DNA of 64,000 nucleotides from the NCBI GenBank assembly GCA_963989245.1, contig OZ022348.1:32731454-32795453 (forward strand). Direction: 5' to 3'. The DNA comes from Nansenia antarctica (Eukaryota; Chordata; Actinopteri; Argentiniformes; Microstomatidae). The translations under genes were made by a program, and so were the position numbers. Positions within the stretch are counted from its first letter, which is position 1; each line of letters begins with the position of its first letter. Below are positions 11,065 to 22,124 of the stretch, piece after piece. The notes beneath the pieces are model-generated. The model saw only the letters and a list, made by a program, of their open reading frames with translations, searched no databases and was not told the DNA's origin.

Positions 11065-11727
11065 CTCTGACCAAACCACAACAACAAACGCTGCTAGCGG
11101 CTAACAGCTAACAGCGGTACATCGCTACAAACGTCTAACTGCGTTTTTATAACATCACAACATACTGAGAGAACATGGACATGCTAAAACACATAACTAC
11201 ACATAACTAGATGAACACACAGTCCTTGCTTTTGAACACGTCCTAAAACGAGAGTATGTTTACAAGTCATTATCACTTACTGGTAGCCTCCGAAAAACGA
11301 GAATAGTTAATCCAATCCACAGATTATAACTGTTTTTTATTATATGGACTGGGTACTTAAAACTTGAGTTGAAAAAAAAGAAAACCAGATATTGTTGACA
11401 CCCCTTCGATTTCTGGTCTCACCAGCAGTGTCACTAGGCTACACTTTTAAAAAGGGTCCTATAATTGATTTGCCATTTGTAAGAGAAGATAAATAGAATA
11501 AAAACCTGAAGGCACTAAAACTAGAAATCAGACAGTAACTCTTTTTTTCTACAATGCTGAATGCTGCAGTTTAAATTGTTTTAACCAGTTGGTCACTGAG
11601 TACTGCAGAGTACTGTTTTTGTTGCTTGAATAAAGGCTGGCAGTCTTTAATAGCCAACTGTTGTTGTGGACTATATACTGGGGAAGTATTTGTTATTATT
11701 CAGGAGTAAAACAATAAATACAAATAT

Positions 11728-11815
11728 CGGATTGGTATCGGTATCGCAGATACCTGAAGCCCAGGTATCGGTATCGGTATCGGTAGTGAAAAAATGGGAT
11801 CGGGACATCCCTAAA
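11728..11815. mobile_element. Possible hAT-like terminal fragment with GTATCG repeats
   Basis: Repeated GGTATC words end in ATGGGATCGGGACATCCCTA. The reverse complement begins TAGGGATGTCCCGATC, which I recall as a common fish hAT-like terminus. The left end is not identified. Confidence 0.4.
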
Positions 11816-13616
11816 TATAACGGTAAGAGTGGTCACAACATTTCATGTCATTGGTGCCTCACAAAACTTTTATTTATAAAGAAATGAAATAACTTTTAGA
11901 AGTACTTCTTGGTTCAAGAGGTGATTGGAGGACATGTGATCAACATACGCACATGGTCAATCTGCTGTCTCTCCATTTGTTATAAATGTGATGATTTATG
12001 TGTTAATTCTACACAAGGCTTTTAAATATGTCACTGGTGTTACTCATTTCATACGAAGGGGAATTAATTAATTAATTAATAATAGATATTGATTAAATGT
12101 GATATTTGATATGATTGAAGACATGTGGCTTGAGGTACTGCAGCGGCCATTTTGTAAAAACCCATTTGTTCTGTAGATTGTCATTGGCGTTACTGTCATT
12201 GGTGTTACTACTCCTGGTAAGACCAGTTTGAGTGAATGTATACCAAAAAATCTATACATTAAGCTTTAATTTTTGGGGATTGTTAAATGTAAGAGGTTAA
12301 TTATTATTATTATTATTTTTAAGACATTTGCAATTGCAAATGCCACCGTTTCTGTAGAATTACCCCAATACAGTATGTCACAATTCAGAACTGACTTGCT
12401 CACTTTACGATATGTAATATATATTATACTTAGTACTTTTTTCTGAGTGGGGCAGTCCCACTCATATTTCTAATTTTATTGGACAGATACAGTGAAGACA
12501 GACAGGAAAGTAAGGAGAAGAGGGGAGAGAGGGCATGTCAGCAGGACACTAGACCACTAGACCACTGGACCACCCCAGGCCAATATGTAAACTTTGACAT
12601 GAAAACATGGCTTGCGGCAAATTTGTGGCTGAAATCGCTTAGTGTCTGCTGGGCTTTACACTGTATGATAGATTTCTGCAACAGTAAAATAGTCTTGACA
12701 ACATACAACATGAGCATAATAAGCATATGATATGAACATCTTGATTTAAGCATATTACATAATAATCATGCCAAGTAGGCCTAATGTTGAGGCAACTGGG
12801 TCAGAAAAAGCATATTTCCCCATTGAAAACCATTTCCCCATGTTAAACTTTGTACTCCGTCTGGCAAAATAAGACTGTTTTGGACAGCAATTTTGGTTTC
12901 TAGTATATGCTAATATATCTAGTCTTCTTCTTTTATTTGATGGTATTTGTGTACCGGTACATATTCTGTTTCAATTTTCAGAAATTACACCACTTTTTAC
13001 CCCTATGTCAGGGTCCCCAAAAGTATTTTGACAGGTTCATCAAATGTCCAAAATAAGGCAAGGCAAGGTAAATGTATTTGTATAGCACATATTCATACAA
13101 TTTAATATAGACTCGTACTGCTAATGTAGAATAGTGCTTTACATAAAACATGACATCAAATTAAACAATTAATAAGAACATTTTAAATAAGTCAGCATAT
13201 ACAATTCTGTCAAATTAAAAGGTTTTTGTAAAATGTTAAAAACAATAAATAAAAACAAATCAATCAGTTAAAAAAGCCTATCCTAACTCTTTAAAATACA
13301 CTCAATTAAATGCTGAACAGAACATAAAAGTTATTGCCTGCAATAACTGCCTGAATTCTGTGAGTAAAACAAGACTTATATTCTGGGTTATGATAAGGTA
13401 AGACAGTTGTACTAAGCTCATTAGGCATATGTCATATTGTTCTAGTATCACTTTGTATATCATAAAATGAAATGGCCAGTGAATAATAGAAATAAATTAA
13501 TAATAATAATAAAAATAAAAGGTTTGTGCCTTTAATTTAAATTGAAGAAAACAATGGAAGGGATCTGTAGTATTCTAACCTTGTCTTGGATTATGTGCTG
13601 TCCCGTCTGTTTTAAA
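11816..13616. other. No gene recognised; AT-rich with old repeat fragments
   Basis: AT-rich sequence. The stretch near 13060-13110 contains AAGGTAAATGTATTTGTATA followed by GCACAT, an interspersed fish repeat motif also seen near 52690. No coding frame longer than about 80 codons has support. Confidence 0.45.
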
Positions 13617-13924
13617 TGTGACACGGTCTGGTCATTTGGGCCGCAAGTCGGCAACCAATCAAAAGGTTCAGACTTTTATTTTGAAACACGGAAATACATT
13701 TCAAAGTTGTTGAAAATCCCAACATACACTTGCTAGTCAAGCCAAAATACTGCAACGCAATGGATTTGGTGAGTAATCGCCACTGCTACCTAGTTAACTA
13801 TAACACTACTTTACATTGTTAGCAGGCTCACAAAACCAGCTGTGTTTACATTTTTCGAAAGAAATGTCTGAACATTAAATCGGATGGCGACTTGCGGACC
13901 AATTGACCAGACCGTGTCGTCACA
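13617..13924. mobile_element. MITE with about 31-bp terminal inverted repeats
   Basis: The left terminus (13620-13651, ACACGGTCTGGTCATTTGG core) is the inverted complement of the right terminus (13888-13918, ACTTGCGGACCAATTGACCAG core). The inside contains GCTAGTCAAGCCAAAATACTG and ACATTGTTAGCAGGCTCACA, which recur at about 27960-28060. A clear target duplication was not found. Confidence 0.65.
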
Positions 13925-14127
13925 AATGCTATGGGTACAACTTTGTTCACAGTATGGACTGTTGTCTGTGAGGAAATTGTCACCTAATGTGCAGTTAATA
14001 TTTTAAATTGATCCATGGTTCATCTCAAAATCTATAACTGAGGATGACAAGAGATTAACAGTGACTTTCTTCCTCAGAATGATTGTGCAGGTCCCTGATC
14101 AGTGAGGTTCTAGACCGAAGTACAACA

Positions 14128-17100
14128 ATGGGTAAGAGACAGTTAAGAAATGTGTAATGATTATAATTTATATATTGCTTATTATTATATTTGAACTTTG
14201 CTGTGCTTTGTGATCTAATTTTATTAGCAGAAGAAATTGACAAGCTGCCAGTTGAAAAATGGGACGAATCTCACGTGAGCTCCTGGTTAAGAACTATTGG
14301 TGTGAAGGAGCAGTACATAAAGAAACTTTATGAGGAGGAAGTTGATGGAAGAATCCTCCTTAAACTGACTGAGGACTACCTGAAGACAGAAACTGGAATG
14401 AAATCAGGACCGGCTCTGCTCATCATCAGAGAGAGAAGTGACCTTATCGACTCCAGGAAAAGAACCCAGGACAAGGAAAAGACTCAACCTAGCCTCAACC
14501 GTGAAAAGGGAAGTCAAAAGGATAAGCAGGGGTCAGCTCATCAGATTCCAGAGACAGATAAGAGTATTTCGGTAGAGGCGACACAAACATGTCTAGAGAA
14601 ATCTGTCTCTGTGTTGACCACAAAAAAAGACTGCAAACCACGGCCTTTTGGCAAAGAAGGTATTGATTTCACGTATAGCAAACACAACGTTCTGCAACCC
14701 GAATCTGGTGTCATTGACCTAATATCCCCCTGTCATGAGTACAAGTCATTTGACATTGCTGCCAAACTGGACCGCACAAGGTTACAGGCAAAATTTGCCA
14801 AGGAGGTTCTCAAATTTGGCACTGGCTGCATGAATATCAGATCAAATGGCACAATACACTTCGGTGTAATGGACAGCAGGGATGATGCAGGCTATGTACA
14901 TGGTGAGATAATCGGTGTCCCCGTTTTTGAGAGAGATATTTATGTTGATGCATTAGATCACATTGAGAGGAGTTTCTCTCGCTCTGATAGTGAATATGTG
15001 CGACAGTGCATACGCCCGCCTCAGTTCATAGAGGTGATGAACAGCGCTGAGGAGAAGTACGTGGTGGAGGTTGACATTGTTCCCTCCGTTAGCGTTGTAA
15101 AGAACAAAGTGTTCTCAGTTCGTCTGCCAAACTTCAAAGAGTCAGCTAACAAAATTGAGCATGAAAAGGATACAATCTATCGCAGGGTGGGTTCAAAAAC
15201 AGAGCCAGTCACTGATCCAAATGACTTCTACCAGCGAGTCAAAGACCGAGATGCTCAAAGAGAAGAGGCAGAGCATTGTCGTTTTGTCAACACACCAGAC
15301 ATCTGCCAAGACCTTGGAAGGAAACTCACAATGCTAGTAAGTAGCGGCAAGAAATTCATTGAGAAGGAGAAATGGTACATTCTTGTCACAAACAAGTTCA
15401 AACCAGAAGACTTGAAAAGCATTGACTACTTACTGAACATGAACATATTCTGTGTGTTTGATTTTGACCCGGATTCCAAGCTGTCAGGACTCTGCAGTAA
15501 ATACAGTCAACATCACGCTGCGAATATTCATTTCATGCAGAACTACAAAATTCCAAGTGGCATGAGCATTGGACAATTTGTGAGTCACCTGCATTTGTTT
15601 GAGCAGACCAGCTGGGTATTTTGTAATGGACGCAGTGATTACAAAGGAAACGAGAACCCCTGCGATGAAATGACATGGATCAAAACAAAAATGACACTCC
15701 TCAGAGAATCAGTGTCATTGATCTGCAAAGAGATCTTGCCAAATGGCACATTCTTGGTGATTTTCCTCCTCACATCCCCAGTCGAGAAGCCCCTCTTGCA
15801 CACCTTCTATGAGTTCTTCACAGACATGGAAGGTCATGAGGACATCATTTGCATCTCAGAATCAGAAGACAACTATCAGAAATGGCAAAGCTTTGCTGAG
15901 GGTTCATGTGAAACAGAAACTCTGAACCGTTCTAGTGTGGTTGGGATGAAAATGAGCCATGTGGACGCGACACTGCAGCAAATTCAACCTGTAACCTCTC
16001 GAGCCACCAAGCACTTGCCTATCTATGTTAAAGGACAGTGCCTTCTTGAAACACGTGAGGAGGAAAGGATGTATTCCTTGGAAATCCTGAGTGTTGATCA
16101 TTGCAATGAAACAAGTGATGAATTCATCCAAGCCGAGAAAGAAAACATTGAAAGACAGTTTTACCATGGGGGTAAAGTGACTTGGTTAAATTTCTGGCTT
16201 GCAGAGAAGAAGTTTGTTGGAGAGGTGATTCAAAGGGATGCATACAGGGATATATCCAAACTTGTCAGTGACACTATGAAATGGGGTGTAGACCAACCAC
16301 CTGTGAACAGTATCAACATCTACCATCACCCAGGAAGTGGTGGAAGTACTGTGGCAAGGCAGGTGCTGTGGAACAATAGGAAAGACCTACGGTGTGCTGT
16401 TGTGAAGCCATCATACCCTGTTGCCATTGTCTCTGAGCATGCTGTTCAGCTCAGAGAGTATGAGGAAAAAGATCCTCAGAAGTGTCTCCCGGTGCTCCTT
16501 CTGATCGAGGACTGCGATAAAGATTACCTTGATGATCTGAGGAATGAATTAGAGCTTGCCATCAAAACACATCAAATCAGACAAGGAACACTGTGTTTCA
16601 TCCTGTTGAGCTGCAGACGATTCCATAATCCAGAGAAGATGTGCAAAGACTCGCCACTGCAAAATGTAGCGGTCACTCACAAACTGTCAAAAGAAGAGAA
16701 GAGACAGTTTGCTGGGAAACGACAGAAGCTTGAAGAACAGTACCAGCCAGAGTTCATCTTGACATTCGTCTTGATGAGTGAAGAATTTGACCATCAGAAG
16801 ATTGTGGAGTATGTCGAACAATTTGTGAAACATTTGTTACACGGCATTGATCATGATTCAGTTGTCACCCGCCTCATTCGTTATGTGGCGTTGCTCAACA
16901 CTTACCTTCAGAACTCCTTCCTCTCACAGTCCCACTGCGAAGCCCTGCTAGCATTAACCATCCACATGGAGAGATTTCGCCAGCATGCTTTTGAGAGGTC
17001 ATTAAGTGAGCAAGCCAAACTTGCCTTCATACACCTGAGAGATGACAAGACACACATTGAATCAATTTGAATCATTCATCCACTTGTGGCAAAGGAAATC

Positions 17101-18840
17101 CTTCAGCAACTTCTAGGTGCCAAAAAGCAGCAAAGCAGGATAGCCATGGACCTTCTCCGTGAGGATGTGCTTTTTGAGCACAGGTTTGGAAAAGAAGAGT
17201 ATGCAAAGTTTCTGAGAGACCTGTTCATGAGACGTTGCAGAGTAACTAAAGGTGATAAATCGGACAGTTTTTTCTCTCCTCTCATTGAACATGTGTGTGA
17301 TGAAGAAAGCCCAGAGAGAGCAATTGAGCTACTAAAGGAGGCATACGCACGTTTCAACAAAGATGCATTTTTTGCTCAACAACTTGCCCGCCTGAATTAC
17401 TCCTATGAAAGGTTTGAAGATGCAAAACACTGGGCAGAAATTGCGGCAACAAACATGCCCAACAACTCCTATATACTTGACACAAAAGGCCAACTGTACA
17501 AAAAATGGTTCAATGCCAAATGTAAAGCAATTGAAAAGGTGCCAAAGACAGCAGAAAACACAGCTGATGCTGTTGAGACGGCACTGAAAGCTATGGAGTG
17601 TTTCAGAGAATGTGAAAAGGCGGCAGTGTCCGACCTTGAAACCATGAACAATTCAGGCTTTTTTGCAGCAGTTGACGTTGGATGCAGCCTGTTGAAGCTC
17701 ATATTCTCGTTGCCTGTGTTCTCAAACAAAACCTACGGCCACTCAGAAGGCATGAAGTACCTGCTCACTGATTACATCCCCAATGAAGTTGAGAAACCCT
17801 GGGAGCCTTTTCACAGCAGTTTGAAAAACCTTCAAATGACACTACATGGAGCCTTGGAGTGGATCTCTGACGACATGAGTTACTTCCAGACAGACATCAA
17901 TGCAGATGTGGAGGGGACAAACGAAAGTTCAGAGTTGAAAACAAGCCATCCATTGATATGGCTGGAGAGAAAATCCTCTGAGTATGGGAAGTACTTCAGT
18001 GAAGCCGCTCTGAGCACAACCTCAAAGTTGTGTCAATCAAACCCAGCCAGTCTAACTCCGTTCATGAAACGCATGCTCATTTATCGGCTTGGTGGCGGAA
18101 ATATAACTTCAATCCTCTCCCTTCTGGTTGATCAGAAAGACAGAGACCACGTCAAAATCCTCGAGAGTATCATATCTCTTTACCCCAGCAACCCTCTTAT
18201 GGCCAGGATGGATCAGAAGGATCTTGTCAATTACATAGCAGCTCATATCGCTTTAAGTTGCCTTTCACCTCAGTCGTCGAAGTTAGCTGCTCTGAAAGAT
18301 CTTCAGAAACTCAGTCAGCACTTCCCAATCAAGGAAAAATGCCTACCCAGTGCTCTGTTCCTGCTGACCTTGCTATTCTGGCCTGAAGATCATGACACGG
18401 ACCATGACAAAGAGAACAATTATGACATTGTCTTATCAGCGGTGGAATACCTCAAAAGAAACTACTGGACCAAAATGAAGGATATTCCCCAGAGGAAGAG
18501 AAGGATTTTCACACATTTTTTCCTGAGTAATGGAAGTGGATTGGCCAAGATTGTCCACAAGAGCAAGGTTGAAACGATCACAAAGGTCCTTGCCTTCTCA
18601 GAAAGAAGAATTAAGTGGTTCCGTGGAGAGGTGTGGAAAATGCAGGAGATTGCAAGTCTGTTTAAGCGAGTCTCTGGATGGACAGAGGATGGAACGGTCT
18701 ACCTGGAGGGTCCACAGAAAAAGAAGTTTACCATCCATCCTCTCAATGGAGCCTCAGTGCCTTATGGCAATGAAAACGTCACATTCTACTTGGGCTTTAC
18801 ATTCAAAGGACCTGTGGCATACAACATCACAAGAAAGTAG
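14128..18840 (+). CDS. SAMD9/SAMD9L-like gene with one in-frame TGA
   Basis: SAMD9 and SAMD9L are large interferon-linked cytoplasmic restriction and growth-control proteins. A small first coding exon gives ATG G (14128-14131) before a GTAAGA donor; the acceptor TTATTAGCAG ends at 14230 and the main exon runs to TAG at 18840. This start gives Met-Glu-Glu-Ile and keeps frame; it is preferred to the intronic ATG at 14191. Visible parts: SAM domain about residues 8-75; AlbA_2/Schlafen-like region about 150-330; P-loop NTPase with Walker A HPGSGGST (701-708) and an LIED Walker-B-like motif (759-762); helical repeats; a C-terminal OB-like part ending near YNITRK. Total 1536 sense codons, against about 1585 in human. 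Codon 948 is TGA (17068-17070), and homologous sequence continues in the same frame straight after it. No other break was found in the frame. Confidence 0.88.
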
Positions 18841-18875
18841 GGTGTTAAAACAACGTTTAGTTATGACCTGATGTT

Positions 18876-19025
18876 GTGGTCCTCTGTGGCTCAGTTGGTA
18901 GAGCTAACAACACTTAGGTTGTGGGTTTGACTCCCACTGGGACCATATATACTGAAATGTATGCACTCATTGCAATGTAAGTCGCTTTGGATAAAAGTGT
19001 CAGCTAAATGGCTTATATTGTGTTA
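18876..19025 (+). mobile_element. tRNA-derived SINE, copy 2, just after the SAMD9L-like stop
   Basis: Same head (TGGCTCAGTTGGTAGAGC) and tail (GTGTCAGCTAAATGGC) as the copy at 2861. It starts about 35 bp after the SAMD9L-like stop codon, so it lies in the presumed 3' untranslated region, in sense orientation. Confidence 0.85.
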
Positions 19026-19289
19026 CTTGTGCACTGATAATGTTGTTTGATTTGATCCTTGAGAGATAGTGTACATTTTAATTGTTTTAATACATTTTGT
19101 CTTAAAGGTGCAGCATGCAGTTTTGAGTATTGTTGTTGTGTGTTCAAATTATTCGATAACTTTTTTTTAAATGATATATTTTGTGAAATACTGTATTTTG
19201 TGATTGTTAACACACTCTTGACATGCTGTGTAGTTTAGATAACAGGTGTAACAGTGTATTCAATACCTCTAATTCACTGACATTATTGT

Positions 19290-20348
19290 CAGGGGTGCAC
19301 ATAACTGGTGCGCCAGTGCGCATGCGTCGCCAAAATGCATGCTGCGCGGCAGATCAGCCGCATGAAAGCGCTCTTGCGCACCAACAGCTGGAACTGCTGG
19401 GAGAGGAATTTACTTCCTCAAAATCCAACTGCTGACTGCTGACTGCTGCATCACTGCAAGCCCCACTAAGTAACTATTTGCCGTCCCCTCAGCCGAAGGC
19501 CCGACGAGTAATCCATCACAACAGTCGACCGACGACGACCACGGCGACTCCCCTCACGAAAACATTCGGAAAGTATTGTAACTCGTACTTTCATTCCGCG
19601 TATAGCACGGTTATCACGGTTATCACGGTTATCACGGTTATCACGCCGCCACGTGAAAATTCAGTCCCGAACGACTCGTCGCTAAAAGGAAAAACAACAT
19701 CAAGGGACACGTTTCTTTTCTCTGAAGCTTTCAAACGTTCAGACATTTGTTTTACAGTTTCATTATCGCACCTCGACCCCCTGACCCAGGGAATATGGTT
19801 GGGAATTCTATTAGAAGAAAAAAAAGTATTTGTTGCACAATCAAAATAATGAGCTATTTAAAGTGATAGCCTGCCCTACAACATCCTCTACCATGGTTGA
19901 AATTGAGGACAGTGATGATGATGATTAAGCTTGTAGCATAAATAAATGCTTAGGCTGTAACTTTTTGTTGAAAAGTTGATTTCAGTGTTAACAGAACAGA
20001 GCAGTGCTTAAAGAGATGTCCGTTTATTTCAGTGTGTTTAAAGAACAGACATTCAGTTAGTGCTTAAAGAGATGTCAGTTGATTTCATTGTTTAAAGGAG
20101 TCTGACAGACTTTCATGCTTAAAGAGCAGTCATTTGATTTTGCATGTGTTTCTTTTGTTTTGCACACAATAATTTGTTCGTTCATCTTTATTTATGAATA
20201 AATGTCGTTTTGCTAATATAAGGTATCCATGTATCCCTTTTTTATTCATCCTGTGGGACGGGTCGTGACTCGCGAGCTCGGGGAGCACCAAGCAGCATCC
20301 CTAGGTGCTCCTCTGAGCACTGGCCCCCCAAAATTATGTGCACCCCTG
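19290..20348. mobile_element. Non-autonomous hAT element with perfect 8-bp target duplication
   Basis: Termini CAGGGGTGCACATAA and TTATGTGCACCCCTG are exact inverted repeats. They are flanked on both sides by ATTATTGT (19282-19289 and 20349-20356), the 8-bp target duplication typical of hAT transposition. The 1,059-bp interior has no transposase domain that I can see; it includes four TTATCACGG-type repeats near 19610-19645 and poly-GTT near 20400 lies just outside. Confidence 0.9.
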
Positions 20349-20356
20349 ATTATTGT

Positions 20357-21670
20357 ACTTTTTATCTCTTTCATTACTTTCATTATTGAGTTGTTATTTT
20401 GTTGTTGTTGTTGTTGTTGTTGTTGTTTTGTTGAGAATGGAGCAAAAACGATTCAGTTGTCTATTACAACTGTATGCCATAAGTGACAAATGGAATCTCA
20501 TTTGATTTGATTTAATTGGTTCTGTCAAGACGATACCATTTAAATGGTGGCCTGTGCTGTATGTCTTATCTGCAAATAATTATATTACAAAACAACATTC
20601 CTGCAGTCCTGTTCTAGTGTTGTGTGTAATGTGTTTGATGATGTTTTTTGTTTTTTTTACTGTATGGTAGATAATTAATGTTTGTTTTTCCAAAGTCAAA
20701 TGTAACTTGAATAAAGACATTTTCATGGATATTCGGATTCAAAATATTTTTCTTTTCAGTACAGGGCAGTTGAGATTGATTGATTGATTTTTAATGCCTG
20801 AATCCAGCAATGAAAGTATCTAAGCAACGTAATGTAGCTAGCAAACAGAAAAACTGTCAGATCAGATATATAAACGGGTTATTTTGATAAACTTGACACA
20901 TTTTGGGAATAGATATGGTTACTTTCTCGCCTGAAAACATATGAAAACTTCAGGGTTATATAGAATTTAAAATCCCCGCTGCCGAAATGCATTCTGGGAT
21001 GCAGTATGCATACTTCAGTGTGAACAGTCTGCTGGTATTGGCATACTTATTATGAAGTTAGTAGGCAGTATGCAGTATATACTCATTGAGTATGCTAGTA
21101 TGCAGTATGCTAGTACGCTATTTCGAACACAGCCATTGTGTAAAAACGGAGCAGCCACCTTCCTTGAGTTTTAGTTTTATGTAAATTGTTATTCATAAGC
21201 TAACCCCTACTCGGATGCTACACTTGTATAACAAATAAATATATTTTTCAATAAAAAGTGTATTTAACGTTAAATACTTGCATGCTACATTCCGGCATTG
21301 GTTAGTCTGTCTAGTTAGCAAATTCTCAGGGCAACTTTGTTTGTCCTTCGACGCTTGCCGTCGGTATTTGCAGCAGAAGTCCGCTGGTTAGTAAACAACC
21401 TGTTCCATGTTGTACAGATAGATCAGTAAGTAAGCACGTAGCTAGATCATTACTGTCGGTCTGTAGCGCATACTTCCTCATACATCCATCATACATCCTT
21501 ATTAATAACCCCCCCTCTGCAGTTATGATGATGTGTTACTAGATAGCAGAGGTTAGACAGATAGATAGGCATGGGACTGTGTGACTGCCTGTCTACCGCC
21601 ACTCTCTCCCTCTCTGCGCTTCTCGCCCTGGCTCTGTTGACACGTCTGTCACTTCATCATCTGTCAGACC
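20357..21670. other. No gene recognised; short-repeat MITE-like patch at 20990-21135
   Basis: AT-rich spacer. The patch 20990-21135 repeats GTATGCAGTATGC and AGTATGC words on both strands and looks like a decayed inverted-repeat element. No coding region is seen. Confidence 0.4.
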
Positions 21671-21677
21671 CACGTGT

Positions 21678-21678
<1 letters not shown>

Positions 21679-21742
<64 letters not shown>
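21679..21742 (+). repeat. (CA)n microsatellite upstream of HACL1
   Basis: About 32 uninterrupted CA dinucleotides, roughly 400 bp upstream of the HACL1 start codon. Confidence 0.95.
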
Positions 21743-21744
<2 letters not shown>

Positions 21745-22124
21745 CTCTGATGCTAATAGGTCTGATGTCAAAGTCTGATGTATGTCTTTTTGGGGTAAGG
21801 CAAGGGTAAGGCAGACTAACACATTTTCCATATATGAATTCCATGAATGAAGAACGCAGGCAAAGATAAAACAGGCTCATACTTTAGTCATAAACATTCA
21901 TTCATAGGCGTGTCAGCGCGCTGCGTTTGGATTGGCTTGGGATTTTTTCGAACCCGGAAGTGATACGAACGGGTCAGGCAGCAGAGAGAAGGTCCTGTTG
22001 GTGAAGTTTGATCAGAGAAGGATCGTGAACTGCAAATCGGAATGTGCAAGAGATTATAAGACTTTATAAGAGATTATAAGACTTTACTACGTAACTTTAC
22101 TACGTTTTAGAAGGAGGGACAGTC

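Noticed and set aside
13720..13765. Possible SAMD9L upstream exon ATGGATTTG|GTGAGTA
   Set aside because: It has an ATG and a good donor, but lies within an inverted-repeat element and its copy at 28000 lacks the donor. The ATGG exon at 14128 explains the start better.
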